DNA from: Seison nebaliae
Lineage: Eukaryota; Rotifera; Pararotatoria; Seisonacea; Seisonidae
Direction of reading: 5' to 3'
Assembly: GCA_023231475.1 (NCBI GenBank)
Contig: JALJEE010001367.1
Span: 1-27,819, forward strand
Length of the DNA stretch: 27,819 nt
The notes below the pieces were generated by a model. The model was not told where the DNA came from. It ran no database searches and saw only the letters and a list, made by a program, of their open reading frames with translations. A program made the position numbers and the translations under genes. Positions 1-8,948 of this stretch are shown here, piece after piece (positions within the stretch are counted from its first letter, which is position 1; every line of letters begins with the position of its first letter).

Positions 1-740
1 TGACAGGATAAACTGTTTAGTCATATGTGATTAGAATAGTTAGTGACAGGATGGCATATATGCCGGCATGTGTAATCCCGTGTTATCATATATGATTCCA
101 TTGTAATCTTCCATGATCATTCTTTATCACCAGGGGTGACACCAATGCCAACCTGTAGAATCATATGTCCCAATATATGATTCTTTACTTGGGGACTCAA
201 TCGGCGGATGCGACCGCGTACCATTCCCTTGTAAGTATCGATCTATTATCATCGTATTGCTAATTTTTTTCATAGCTAATATTCCTTCGATCTACAGTTT
301 AGTTGAATGATTAAGACGTCAATCGAATAACATCTTCTGAAAAGCATTCAGTACATTCTTCCAATTCCTGTCCAGCTAAACCTTTGATAAGACCTTCATA
401 AATATTTATTGATTTCTTATCGGTCGGTTTCTTTTCTGGTCTCAATCTGAAATAATTTCAGGTTTAATTGTCATAAGGTCACTAATTACTGAAACTGATT
501 GTGTTTTTGGGAGAAAACTAAAAGAAACTGATGGGAAAGATAAGTCACAAAACGACCAACGTTGTAGGCACTTGTTTCCCATTGGTATTCTGACTAAGAT
601 CTGTTGTATCTTCGGAAATAAACAACACAAAATCAAACATTTTCAGATATATCTGATTGCGACGAGTAACCAATTACGGCTTAATTTCTCAAAGAGATAA
701 ATGTTAACATCTACAGAAGTTCTCATGTTCACCATTAACG
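1..740. other. Upstream stretch, one weak exon-like segment
   Basis: No convincing gene. Positions 100-240 are less AT-rich than the rest. On the + strand an ATG at 165 opens 22 codons that run to a consensus 5' splice site (GTAAGT at 231-236). A possible branch point and 3' splice site follow (ctaat then catag, ending at 275), after which the frame closes within 9 codons at about 302. On the - strand the same bases hold a 36-codon frame (224 to about 117). Either could be an edge exon of a gene lying mostly outside the window. Positions 300-740 are plain AT-rich sequence. Confidence 0.3.
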
Positions 741-1058
741 AAGAATAACACGAATAACGAGAAATGATTATAGAACGGTTATGTTGACTATACTCGCCGA
801 TAGCAAATAAAAGTTAATTTAAAATATTCACTGTAATACAGTCATTCAATGTATGTATTCAAGGCTCCTTTCTTATAATTAGAAGAGTTTAATATTGATA
901 AAAACTGGTTAAATAAATAGTTTATAAGTAAAATTGAAACTAACGTGGGTGCACTTGTAGATTTATATTTGATTGACAACAAATCACTTCCTGTCAAACA
1001 AAGTTTGAAAATGGCCTTAAATACCGAATAGAATATTCAGACTAACAAGTTCAGCTCA
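741..1058. repeat. Left arm of long inverted repeat
   Basis: Read forward, this segment matches the reverse complement of 2072-2416 along its whole length, by eye about 75-80% identical with small indels. Shared blocks include 'taaataaatagtttataa', 'gattgacaacaaatca', 'tataattagaagagt' and 'gaatattcagactaac' with minor changes. The inner end stops about 45 bp before the lectin start codon, so this arm covers the presumed promoter and 5' leader of that gene. It could be an old foldback or terminal-inverted-repeat element, or a duplicated promoter in inverted orientation. Confidence 0.8.
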
Positions 1059-1103
1059 AATTTCAGCAGAAACAATTTACTTCATCTTTTGTACTTTCTG
1101 AAA

Positions 1104-1799
1104 ATGTTCATAAGGATATTCAGCATCATTCTTACAATCACTCAAATCATGATTAATGGGTATCGTATTTTTGATGGTACCAGTTTTTCGGATGTTCAAA
1201 CAGTTGGTCCTTATAAAACGCATGATGATGCACAACGGGGATGTAAAACTTTGGGCAGTAATTGGCATTTAGTCTGGTTGACAAATATAGAAAAACAAAC
1301 TAAAGTCGTTAAATATGTAAAAACGTTCCACATCATTTTTAATTTCAATCACCAACCGCAATGGAATAATTTTTATATGATTGGAGGCCATGTTTTGCAT
1401 GATTCTCGTCGCAACTATTGGAGGTGGGATAATTATTTGACAACTCAAATAGAAGATAGTCAAATGTTATCAGGGGAGAAACAACAGATAGATGAACCAT
1501 ATGTGGCTCTAGATATGGGAAGTGGTTTGCTTTTAAATCTTAAGGAACCAAAGGACACTGCAGGAAAACAGATATCGGTAATTTGTGAGAAAATTTTATC
1601 AACTGTGAAATCAAATTATTATAAAATTACGGGAATTCATATGGACATTGATCGGAGAATTGACATGCATTCATTACTTAAGCACACAATTGTAGAAGTA
1701 AATGAAAAAATTAAGGAAAATATGGTTGTACCACCCCAATTTATCGGGGGTGGACGTTTTCATGACTCATATAAGTTTAAATATGTTGAATTAATTTAA
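1104..1799 (+). CDS. Secreted C-type-lectin-like protein
   Basis: Intronless gene for about 231 residues. The ATG at 1104 is the first in frame and begins a hydrophobic signal peptide (MFIRIFSIILTITQIMING). A C-type lectin-like domain follows at roughly residues 20-165: an Ala-Gln-Arg-Gly-Cys helix, the WxLVWLT strand, the YWRWDNY core and a closing V-I-C-E-K strand. Only the two outer cysteines of the fold are present, in QRGC and VICE. The usual inner pair is missing and I see no EPN or QPD sugar-binding triplet, so calcium-dependent sugar binding is doubtful. About 65 residues of non-lectin tail follow. Two AATAAA signals lie 120-130 bp after the stop. In animals this fold is used for innate recognition, adhesion and venom or saliva proteins; the ligand here is unknown. 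The gene sits between inverted repeat arms. Confidence 0.8.
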   Translation: MFIRIFSIILTITQIMINGYRIFDGTSFSDVQTVGPYKTHDDAQRGCKTLGSNWHLVWLTNIEKQTKVVKYVKTFHIIFNFNHQPQWNNFYMIGGHVLHDSRRNYWRWDNYLTTQIEDSQMLSGEKQQIDEPYVALDMGSGLLLNLKEPKDTAGKQISVICEKILSTVKSNYYKITGIHMDIDRRIDMHSLLKHTIVEVNEKIKENMVVPPQFIGGGRFHDSYKFKYVELI

Positions 1800-1915
1800 T
1801 TTCGATTTCTTTCCATCTGTATTTTCATGTAGTAATTAATTTTCATTTTCTAAAACAAATTTTTCGGGTAAAAAAACATTATCCGGAATGAGAGTTCTTC
1901 ATTTATCGTATTTAT

Positions 1916-1930
1916 AATAAAAGAAATAAA
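1916..1930 (+). terminator. Polyadenylation signals of the lectin gene
   Basis: AATAAA occurs at 1916-1921 and again at 1925-1930, about 120 bp after the lectin stop codon, and fits the cleavage signal for that transcript. Confidence 0.5.
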
Positions 1931-1971
1931 ATTTTGGTTGTTTATCTTTAAAATTTCAATATTGATAGAAC

Positions 1972-2067
1972 ATGAGAAAGTTAATTATATTATTCTCAAT
2001 ACTGTATCTCTTTACTTATGGTTTGCACTATTACCCTGTTAGCAATTTAATGTTATTAAAGCGTTAA
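1972..2067 (+). CDS. Short ORF resembling a signal peptide
   Basis: An ATG opens 31 codons beginning MRKLIILFSILYLFTYG, a textbook signal peptide, followed by a 14-residue tail rich in Tyr and Leu that ends in Lys-Arg just before TAA. I recognise no family. It may be a very small secreted peptide, or the surviving first exon of a decayed secreted-protein gene beside the right inverted repeat arm; no good donor site lies before the stop. It could also be a chance frame in AT-rich DNA. Confidence 0.25.
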   Translation: MRKLIILFSILYLFTYGLHYYPVSNLMLLKR

Positions 2068-2071
2068 AAAA

Positions 2072-2416
2072 GGTCAGTTCAAGGTTAGTCTCAATATTCA
2101 ATTCGATATCGAAATATATTTAAGGAAATTTTCCAACTATATTTGACCGGTAATGATTTGTTGTCAATCATAAATAAATCTACAACTGCACTCCCGTTTA
2201 TTTCAATATTAGTTATAAACTATTTATTTAGCCAACTTTTATCAATATTCAATATTGAATATTGGACTCTTCTAATTATAATAAAGGCGTATTGAATACA
2301 TAATACAGTGAACATTTTAAATTAATTTTTATTTACTATCCACGAGTATAGTGAATATAACTGTTTTATAATAATTCCTATGATCACAATTTTTTAGCTA
2401 TTTTCGTGTTATTCTT
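2072..2416. repeat. Right arm of long inverted repeat
   Basis: Reverse-complement partner of 741-1058 (see that entry). It carries a few extra bases, including an 'aatattcaatattgaatatt' palindromic expansion near 2245-2265. No reverse-strand copy of the lectin coding region is visible next to it. Confidence 0.8.
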
Positions 2417-3315
2417 ACTGCATAACGTACTACTGTTTATTAACTCTTCAGAGCCGGATAATTTTGAACAACGAATAAATAACAGTTCCAACATGTAAGG
2501 ACATTTTTATCTTCTCTAGTTTTATATAGATTCTCTGTATATTTACACACACTGTACAAAATTTTTAGACTAAATATCTTTTACAAGTCGAAAAATAAAG
2601 AAAAATATGATAGATGATATTGAAAATGAGAATCTCCATAGCAATTAATATTTGTCAATTTCCGAAATTTACTCATTGTTCGATATTCTTGTTAGAGAGA
2701 TAATTGAAAGTTGTTGGTCCACTCTTCCAGTTCCAACATATAGCAATGGTAGATTTTTTATCTCCAATTTATCAGCCGGTATCTTGTTCGCTTGATAATG
2801 CGTTATTGTTCACATTGAATTTGAATAGTACTTTCTGACGCGTTCAAAGATTATATTGCGAAGTTATTTTTTTCGTATTAAGATAAGATTAGATAAAGGG
2901 AAATACTATTATCTTAAAGTTAAATTTGTACTGTTTATTCCTTATCGTTACCGTTTGGACTGATTGTAGGGCCTGTGGCAGTTGGCCCACTTGGCAGTCG
3001 ATTAGATTTATTGAACAAATCAATTGTTTAACGTATCAATTTTAATTATGTTTAACTAATATAATGTTATGTTAGTCGTATATTTTTTTCGCAGCTGACA
3101 AAGTTGATTTGAAAAGGAGTTTCATTTCAAATTACTGTTGTTATACCCGTAAGACCGATATTTGGCCTCTTAGGTTGCCTGTTAGTTTCAGGAACCTAAC
3201 ATACCACAAAAACATAACAATATACAAATTTATACAGAATGTTATATGTAACCAATTATATTATATTATATTTTTTTTATTTCGGAAAGGGTTAAAGAAA
3301 AATATCTTATTTGCT
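2417..3315. other. Gap with one possible decayed reading frame
   Basis: On the + strand a frame runs from an ATG at 2607 to a TGA at 2793. It has one internal TAA (2646-2648) after 13 codons and then 48 open codons that include a Cys-Trp and a Leu-Pro-Val-Pro motif. This could be a decayed gene fragment or chance. A short GC-rich patch lies at 2968-3000. A 73-codon frame at about 3109-3330 starts from a non-ATG codon and looks like noise. Confidence 0.3.
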
Positions 3316-4223
3316 TTAGTACAAAATTAAGGGAAAGAGTTGTTTTCTTAGTAGCTCATAAGCCATCATCATTTTAAGCTGGAACGTTTCCCGAGTAAGA
3401 AATTTAGTAAGAATTCCGTTGGAAACAAATTTTGCATTCAAGAAAGCAAAATATGCGCAATTCTCTTCATCTTTCTGAATTGATACATGTGGTCTCATCA
3501 ACCTACAACGTTTGGACTTCTGGAACACTTGGCCTGCTAATTTCGCTTTAACTGAGCCAAACATTTGCATAAAACGTTGTGCTTGCGATTCATCAATATC
3601 AAGCAGATATCTTATTGAGTCGAAAGTAATTAATCGTTCCTTATAAAAATCAAACGCATACAGTGCAAAATGTCCGTCAAATCCGCTGTTAATTAGGAGC
3701 AAAAACCTCCTATCCAAAAGAAAATGTTCTTCTTTCAACTGTTCAACTGTTTCGTTAATAATTCTGTTGATTTCCGAAGTTCTTCGGAAACCCGTTCTGA
3801 TAAAACAAATGTATAAAAATACTACTTTTATAACGAAAAAAATATATTTTAACATGTCAGTTATTGCAACTGCCAATTTAGTGGACATTTTTATGCTAAT
3901 GAAATTATAAGGCGTTTGTTGTTCGCCACTTAAAAGTGACATGTAAGGTACCCAAATTTTATCCGCAATTGATCGCATGTGAATTCCCAATTCGCTGCAA
4001 GTTGTATCGTACAAATTTATCCAGTCATCGGCAGCTACGTTCCTCACTAACAATTTATTTACAAACAAATCTGCCCCATTACTAATAGTGAGATCCCTGC
4101 TATATTTACGATGTTCACCCAAATATGCTTTCGAATGGTTAGCAACATTAACACATAATTAATTACGTTAAAAAAAAACTTTTTAAATCTCTGAGGGATT
4201 TTGGTTGTACTGGATGAAGACAT
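3316..4223 (-). CDS. SENP8-like Ulp1 (C48) cysteine protease
   Basis: Proposed exons 4223-4180, 4096-3854 and 3796-3316 join in phase to 255 residues. The C48 catalytic set is present: His138 (GHFALYAFD), Asp155 (TFDS), Gln203 (SIQKDEENC) and Cys209 (ENCAYF). The spacing and the short length resemble the deneddylase SENP8/NEDP1 (about 212 residues) more than the large SUMO proteases, and the DDWINLY segment corresponds to the family's WLND box. Such enzymes cleave NEDD8 or SUMO from targets. The start ATG begins MSSSSTTKIPQRFK. The second intron (3797-3853, 57 nt) has no stop and is a multiple of three; translated, it gives a false transmembrane stretch. The first junction has two nearly equal acceptors (after 4100 or 4097), of which the latter is used here. 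Whether the substrate is NEDD8 or SUMO is inference. Confidence 0.7.
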
Positions 4224-5250
4224 AATATACTGACAACTGTGAGATCTAAAAATTTAACTTTTATTTTGTCTTTTTAATCTATTTGAAAGAAGAGAATCAT
4301 TGTTTTTCCGTTGTTAATGTTTAAAAAAATTTAACAAAGTTGGTTTAACTTGTATTATACTTGACTTAAAACTATGCCCTAGAATGAATGATTTCAATAC
4401 TAAAAAGATTGATAAGAAAATTGGAAATTGTAGAGAAGTCATTTACTGTGAAAAGAAAATTTAAAAAAAATAAAATTGTAAAGTTTCTCGTTGAAGAGCG
4501 ATTTTTTAGGTTCGGTTTTAGCATTGGTTTAAGTGAAAGTACTTCCAATTTGTCTGGACAATCATTTTTTTTCGATCACTACTGTTTTCTGAATTGGGCA
4601 ACTAATATAGACTAGTGCAATTATTTTTCAAATGAGGTGTTCTTCTTCTTGGCCAGTTGTTAGCAGATTAGAGCATCATCTAGAATCCTGACCAAATATC
4701 CTCAATTCCGCCAATTACACTAATTTTTTGAAACATTATACACTTTAATAGGATTCGAATCTACAGTCATTTGAGTTGAAATTTCTATTCAAACCAAATG
4801 AGGAAACCTTATGCATAAGACGTTTAAAAGTTTTTCAAATATTTCAAAATCTCTTTCATTTTTAAAATTATAGGTATCTTTTGCTGTTAGATTTGTTTAA
4901 TTTGCGTTTATATATCTAACTTCAATGAAACCTATAACTCATCATATACAACTGTCTAAGAACTGCCACCAAATGTGGTTATTGTAGCCTACAAAGGACT
5001 ATGATTTGAAAAATGAATTATATTATATCTAAACCGAAATTATAGCATCGAGACAACTATGGAAATGCATCAAATCTCTTTAAGCAGCTTAACAATTTTT
5101 CACAATTCATTTACTAATAGAGATCGTTTGAATTTCACAAATTGTTCAATAATACAATAGGTCTAAAATTTTTAATGATATATATTTTGTATTTCTCAAT
5201 CGTTGTAAAAACATTATAGCGCAAAAATTTAGCAAAATTAAATTTCCATT
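4224..5250. other. Intergenic, nothing convincing
   Basis: AT-rich sequence. A 75-codon + frame at 4388-4615 is very basic, has no recognisable motif and no supporting splice context. Position 4752 has an RNA polymerase III B-box-like 'gattcgaatc', but no cloverleaf can be folded around it. Confidence 0.4.
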
Positions 5251-6340
5251 ATGCCATTCATACCGAGAAGTAATAAGGTCCATGTTGGAGTACATATTCC
5301 AACAAATACTCGCAGTAGAAGAGCTTATAACAACCTTCTAAACAGGATTAAAATAGTCAGAGGTTTCTTTAACTTTCCCAAATATTCCAAAATCTTTATT
5401 GTGTAGGTAGCCTGACCAATACGAAAAATAGAATTCAAAGAAGTTTCTTAGAAATCAACTTTGATGTCTCTCTAATAATCATTTTTTAAAGAGTTCACAA
5501 ACAAATCTTCGGTTACGCCAATGGTCATTTCATTGCCCTATACTAGGGGTCTACATAGAACTTCGTTATCCAGTTCTGGTTAATTTTCATTATTTCCCAT
5601 CTTTTTTATTTCTTCTTTGATAGCTATGACATCGCATGTTACTGTGGAGGAAATTTTCTTTGTTCATTTTTTGTGTGATTGACATTTTTTTAGAATAATT
5701 TTATTTATAGGCAAAGGAATGGAAACGACCTCCTTCAAAACCAAAACCAACGGTAGTCAAAAGTTTCATCTCATTTGTCATTTATTTCGAATTGATAACA
5801 TAATATTTATTAATTGGTGAAATAATATATCCATCGACGACAAGTTCGATAAATCCGTTACCGTTAAAGGTTACAAGTTGCACAAGACGTTGGTATAAAA
5901 GAAGATTGGCAGATTCAGGTGAGTTCATTTAAATATTATTATTGAATTATACTATTAACTATCACACTTTAATGAAGCAATGACTTCTGAGATTACGGTT
6001 AAAGAAATTAAAGCAGTTAATCTTATAAAGTTTACTTAAATATTTAATTGTAAATTATTGTAGTTAAAGGAATGGCATAGAACTTCTGGAATTTTCACTG
6101 ATATTAATCCAACTAAAGTTTGTTCAATGTTATTTTACACAACTTTTTATTATTATTTTTTAATAATTATTTTTAATTAAGAAATCAAAAACAAGTAAAA
6201 TGTCGAAAGTACTGAGTTGGTTTTCCCGATTTTCTAAACAGGTTAGTTATGTTATACTTTTGATAATATTAATCAACTATTCGAATCATGTTTACAACAT
6301 TGATACGTTACAGCAATTTTTGAGCTCCAGTTCTCTATGA
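5251..6340 (+). CDS. Unrecognised small basic protein, microexon gene
   Basis: Proposed exons are 5251-5362, 5624-5661, 5711-5752, 5845-5892, 6064-6117, 6182-6241 and 6314-6340. They join to about 126 residues with every junction in phase; the last five introns are all phase 0 and the last six exons are only 27-60 nt. Splice sites conform to GT-AG (for example GTTAGT at 6242 and TTACAG at 6313). The product is rich in Lys, Arg and Ser, has no membrane segment, and contains two related pieces, AKEWKRPPSKPKPT and LKEWHRTSG. It ends QFLSSSSSL. The last five exons are the better supported part; the first two depend on a weaker donor (TTT|GTTCAT) and a longer 261-nt intron, so the start could instead be the ATG at 5626. 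I do not recognise the family. Confidence 0.45.
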
Positions 6341-7520
6341 AATTAATAGTTATTAATAAAAGTACTCTGGTAATAGAAAGAAAGTTAATTTACATCAATC
6401 AGTAACACGTATTTTTCGATTTGTTATCTACACTAGGTTTGCCATAATCACATCTATCAATATTGACCTTCGTTGAATTTGTTTGGAATATTGACGTCAA
6501 ATTCATCTAAAAGGTCAAATGTCATTTCTAAAAGGAATTCAAGTACAGTGAGTAATGATAACATTAGTTCTATCAGCAAAGATAGTTAAAACTAATCAAA
6601 CAATTCAGATCAATTACCTCACTTTTCGGTCGGGTTATTCGATTCTGAATAACACGAATAACTTCGATGAAACTTTTAACAAATATTCAAACCAATTCGA
6701 AACACCAATATTTGTGGTAGTCGTCGAAAAGAGATATTGACAAGGTATTTCTGCATGATGCGAAACGGATGATGCATTAAAAAGTAATTTCGGAAAAAAA
6801 AATATTACCGTGGTATACAAATCGCGTAAATAAATAATAGATCTGAAGGAAATAAAGAAGAATCAAGATATTTTACGTTTCAGTCTTGAATTGATGGTGG
6901 TTAGAACTGAACAGAAAGACGAAAATTTAAGGGATTTCTGCTCATTTAAAAATGTTCAGATGAGAATTATTTGATAGAGGATTTTCCCCTTTTTCAAATG
7001 AATCTCATTTTATGGAAGAAAAAGAAATATTAAGCTAAAGAAATTCCGAAAGAAGATAAACTTTTTTTCCGATTAAAACTCAAAAATTTTAAATCAGAAC
7101 TTAACGATATTTTTTATAAGTAATTTTTCTCGATTTTTCTTTTTTACTCTTTTAATAACTAATTATATAAATAAAACCTAGAAATGCATAGTTTTCCTCT
7201 ATCAGATTGTATATGTATAAAATATATTTATTAAGATATTATTAAAATATTATAACAAGAATAAAATTATAAATATATATAATATAATTTAATAATTAGA
7301 TATTAAAATAGTGAGAAATCAATATTCCTTTTTTGAATGGAATAGAGTGCGAATTTCTGTATTAAACCGACCTCATTTAAAAAATTTTAAAAGAGCCGAT
7401 TGGAGCCGATGATTTAACGATTCGAAAATGACTAAACAATTCCCAACGACTGTAAAAGGTGGAGGTATATATATATAATGACGTACATTTTTCGAATAAG
7501 TGTCATATGAAACTTACAGA
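6341..7520. other. Gap with a possible two-exon fragment
   Basis: A frame at 6465-6547 reaches a strong donor (GTGAGT at 6548). It can join in phase, through an intron ending CAATTCAG at 6608, to 6609-6740, which ends in TGA. The joined product is Asn- and Ser-rich and unrecognised. It might be an alternative 3' end of the preceding microexon gene. Positions 7140-7320 are extremely AT-rich. The CAAX protease frame is closed upstream by TAA at 7497-7499. Confidence 0.25.
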
Positions 7521-8948
7521 ATGGACTACATAAAACTTTTAGAGGATCCGAATGTTGTTTTCCGAATTGCTATTTTATTCACTTTTGCTCAATTCTTTTG
7601 GGAAGCGTATTTGTCTTATCGGCAAAGATGTGTTTATCGGAAGAACTTGCCCATGCCAAACATTTTAGAAGATAGATTGAGCGACAAAAAATTTAAAGAA
7701 GCAAAAGAATATGGTCTGGCAACGAATCAATTCAATTCATTGTCATCCGCATTTGATCAAATGGTTCAAACATTATTTTATGCAATGAACGGATTATCGT
7801 TATTTTGGTATGGAGCAAGTGGTTTATTAAACGGTCAATTAGGATTGAAAGATCAGAATATTATTTTACAAGGATGTATCTTCTTATTCTTTACTTCAAT
7901 TTTCAATTTCGTTCTCCTAATGCCATGGAAAGTGTATGAGACTTTCGTTTTGGAAGCGAAATATGGTTTCAATAAGCAGACGCCAATGTTCTTCGTGAAG
8001 GATCAAATTAAGAAGTTTTTCGTGAAAGAAATCATCCTGCAACCTATCATGGCATTGCTCGTCTACATCATTAATTATGGAGGAGATTATTTCTTCTTTT
8101 ATGCATGGTTGTTCGTTTTGTTCGTTTCAATAATTCTAATAACAGTTTACGCTGATTTTATCGCTCCTTTGTTCGACAAATATATGCCGTTGAAAGATGG
8201 TGCACTCAAAGTGCAAATTGAAAAAATGGCAAAATCATTAAATTTTCCGTTGAAGAAATTGTATGTTGTAGTGGGATCGAAACGTTCGTCACATTCAAAC
8301 GCATATATGTATGGTTTTTGGAATAATAAACGAATCGTTCTATATGACACATTAATCAAGGGATATGAAGTTGAAGAAGAGACAGAAGAAAAAAAGAATG
8401 TTGAAAAGAAAGAAGAAGAAAAGAATGATGAAAAGAAAGAAGAAAAAAAGGAAGAGAATGAGGAAAAGAAGGAATTGAAAGGATGTGAAAATGAAGAGAT
8501 TGTTGCAGTGTTGATGCACGAACTCGGTCATTGGAAGATGAGTCATGTGTTCAAGCATTTAGTCGTAATGCAAACGAATATCTTCTTGATATTTCTCATC
8601 TTCTCCAAATTCTACAAAACAAAAGTGCTTTATGAAGCATTCGGATTCTCTAACGAACAACCAGTTCTCATCGGTCTTATCATCATTCTTCAATGTATTC
8701 TCATTCCTTATAATGAATTCATTTCTTTTCTCACAACTGTCATGACTAGAAAATTCGAGTTCGATGCGGATCGTTTTGCCGCGGAGAGAAATCATGGCGA
8801 TAATCTATCGAACGCTCTCGTTAAATTGACAGAAGACAATTTGGGATATCCATATCATGATTATCTATTTTCGATGTGGCATCATTCACATCCGACACTA
8901 CTGCAACGACTCGAAGCGATTAAGTTGATAAAGCGGAAGAAAGAATAA
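7521..8948 (+). CDS. ZMPSTE24: CAAX prenyl protease 1 (Ste24/ZMPSTE24)
   Basis: Intronless gene for 475 residues, the same length as the human enzyme. It is a multi-pass endoplasmic reticulum or inner-nuclear-membrane zinc metalloprotease that removes the last three residues of farnesylated CAAX proteins and makes a second cut upstream, as in prelamin A or yeast a-factor maturation. The zinc site is complete: H333-E-L-G-H337, with third ligand E413 in FEFDADRFA. The family signature GSKRSSHSNAYMYGFWNNKR is present, and the C-terminus has several membrane helices. Between the signature and the zinc site lies a Lys/Glu-rich loop of about 45 residues (8370-8480); vertebrate enzymes also have a charged loop here, of different sequence. 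The start chosen is the first ATG after the upstream in-frame TAA. Reading-frame openness and motif conservation argue for function. Confidence 0.97.
   Translation: MDYIKLLEDPNVVFRIAILFTFAQFFWEAYLSYRQRCVYRKNLPMPNILEDRLSDKKFKEAKEYGLATNQFNSLSSAFDQMVQTLFYAMNGLSLFWYGASGLLNGQLGLKDQNIILQGCIFLFFTSIFNFVLLMPWKVYETFVLEAKYGFNKQTPMFFVKDQIKKFFVKEIILQPIMALLVYIINYGGDYFFFYAWLFVLFVSIILITVYADFIAPLFDKYMPLKDGALKVQIEKMAKSLNFPLKKLYVVVGSKRSSHSNAYMYGFWNNKRIVLYDTLIKGYEVEEETEEKKNVEKKEEEKNDEKKEEKKEENEEKKELKGCENEEIVAVLMHELGHWKMSHVFKHLVVMQTNIFLIFLIFSKFYKTKVLYEAFGFSNEQPVLIGLIIILQCILIPYNEFISFLTTVMTRKFEFDADRFAAERNHGDNLSNALVKLTEDNLGYPYHDYLFSMWHHSHPTLLQRLEAIKLIKRKKE

Noticed and set aside
3797-3853. Transmembrane helix in the SENP-like protease
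   Set aside because: It coincides with a GT-AG segment of typical intron length and falls in the middle of a soluble protease fold, so it is treated as an intron.
4388-4615. 75-codon basic + frame upstream of the SENP-like gene
   Set aside because: Composition is what AT-rich DNA yields by chance; no motif, no splice context, no partner exon.
4745-4765. tRNA gene suggested by a B-box-like gattcgaatc
   Set aside because: No T-stem pairing, A box or acceptor stem could be found around it on either strand.
8147-8795. Three minus-strand open frames inside the CAAX protease gene
   Set aside because: They are antisense shadows of a strongly conserved coding region; one is simply the Lys/Glu-rich loop read backwards as Phe/Leu.
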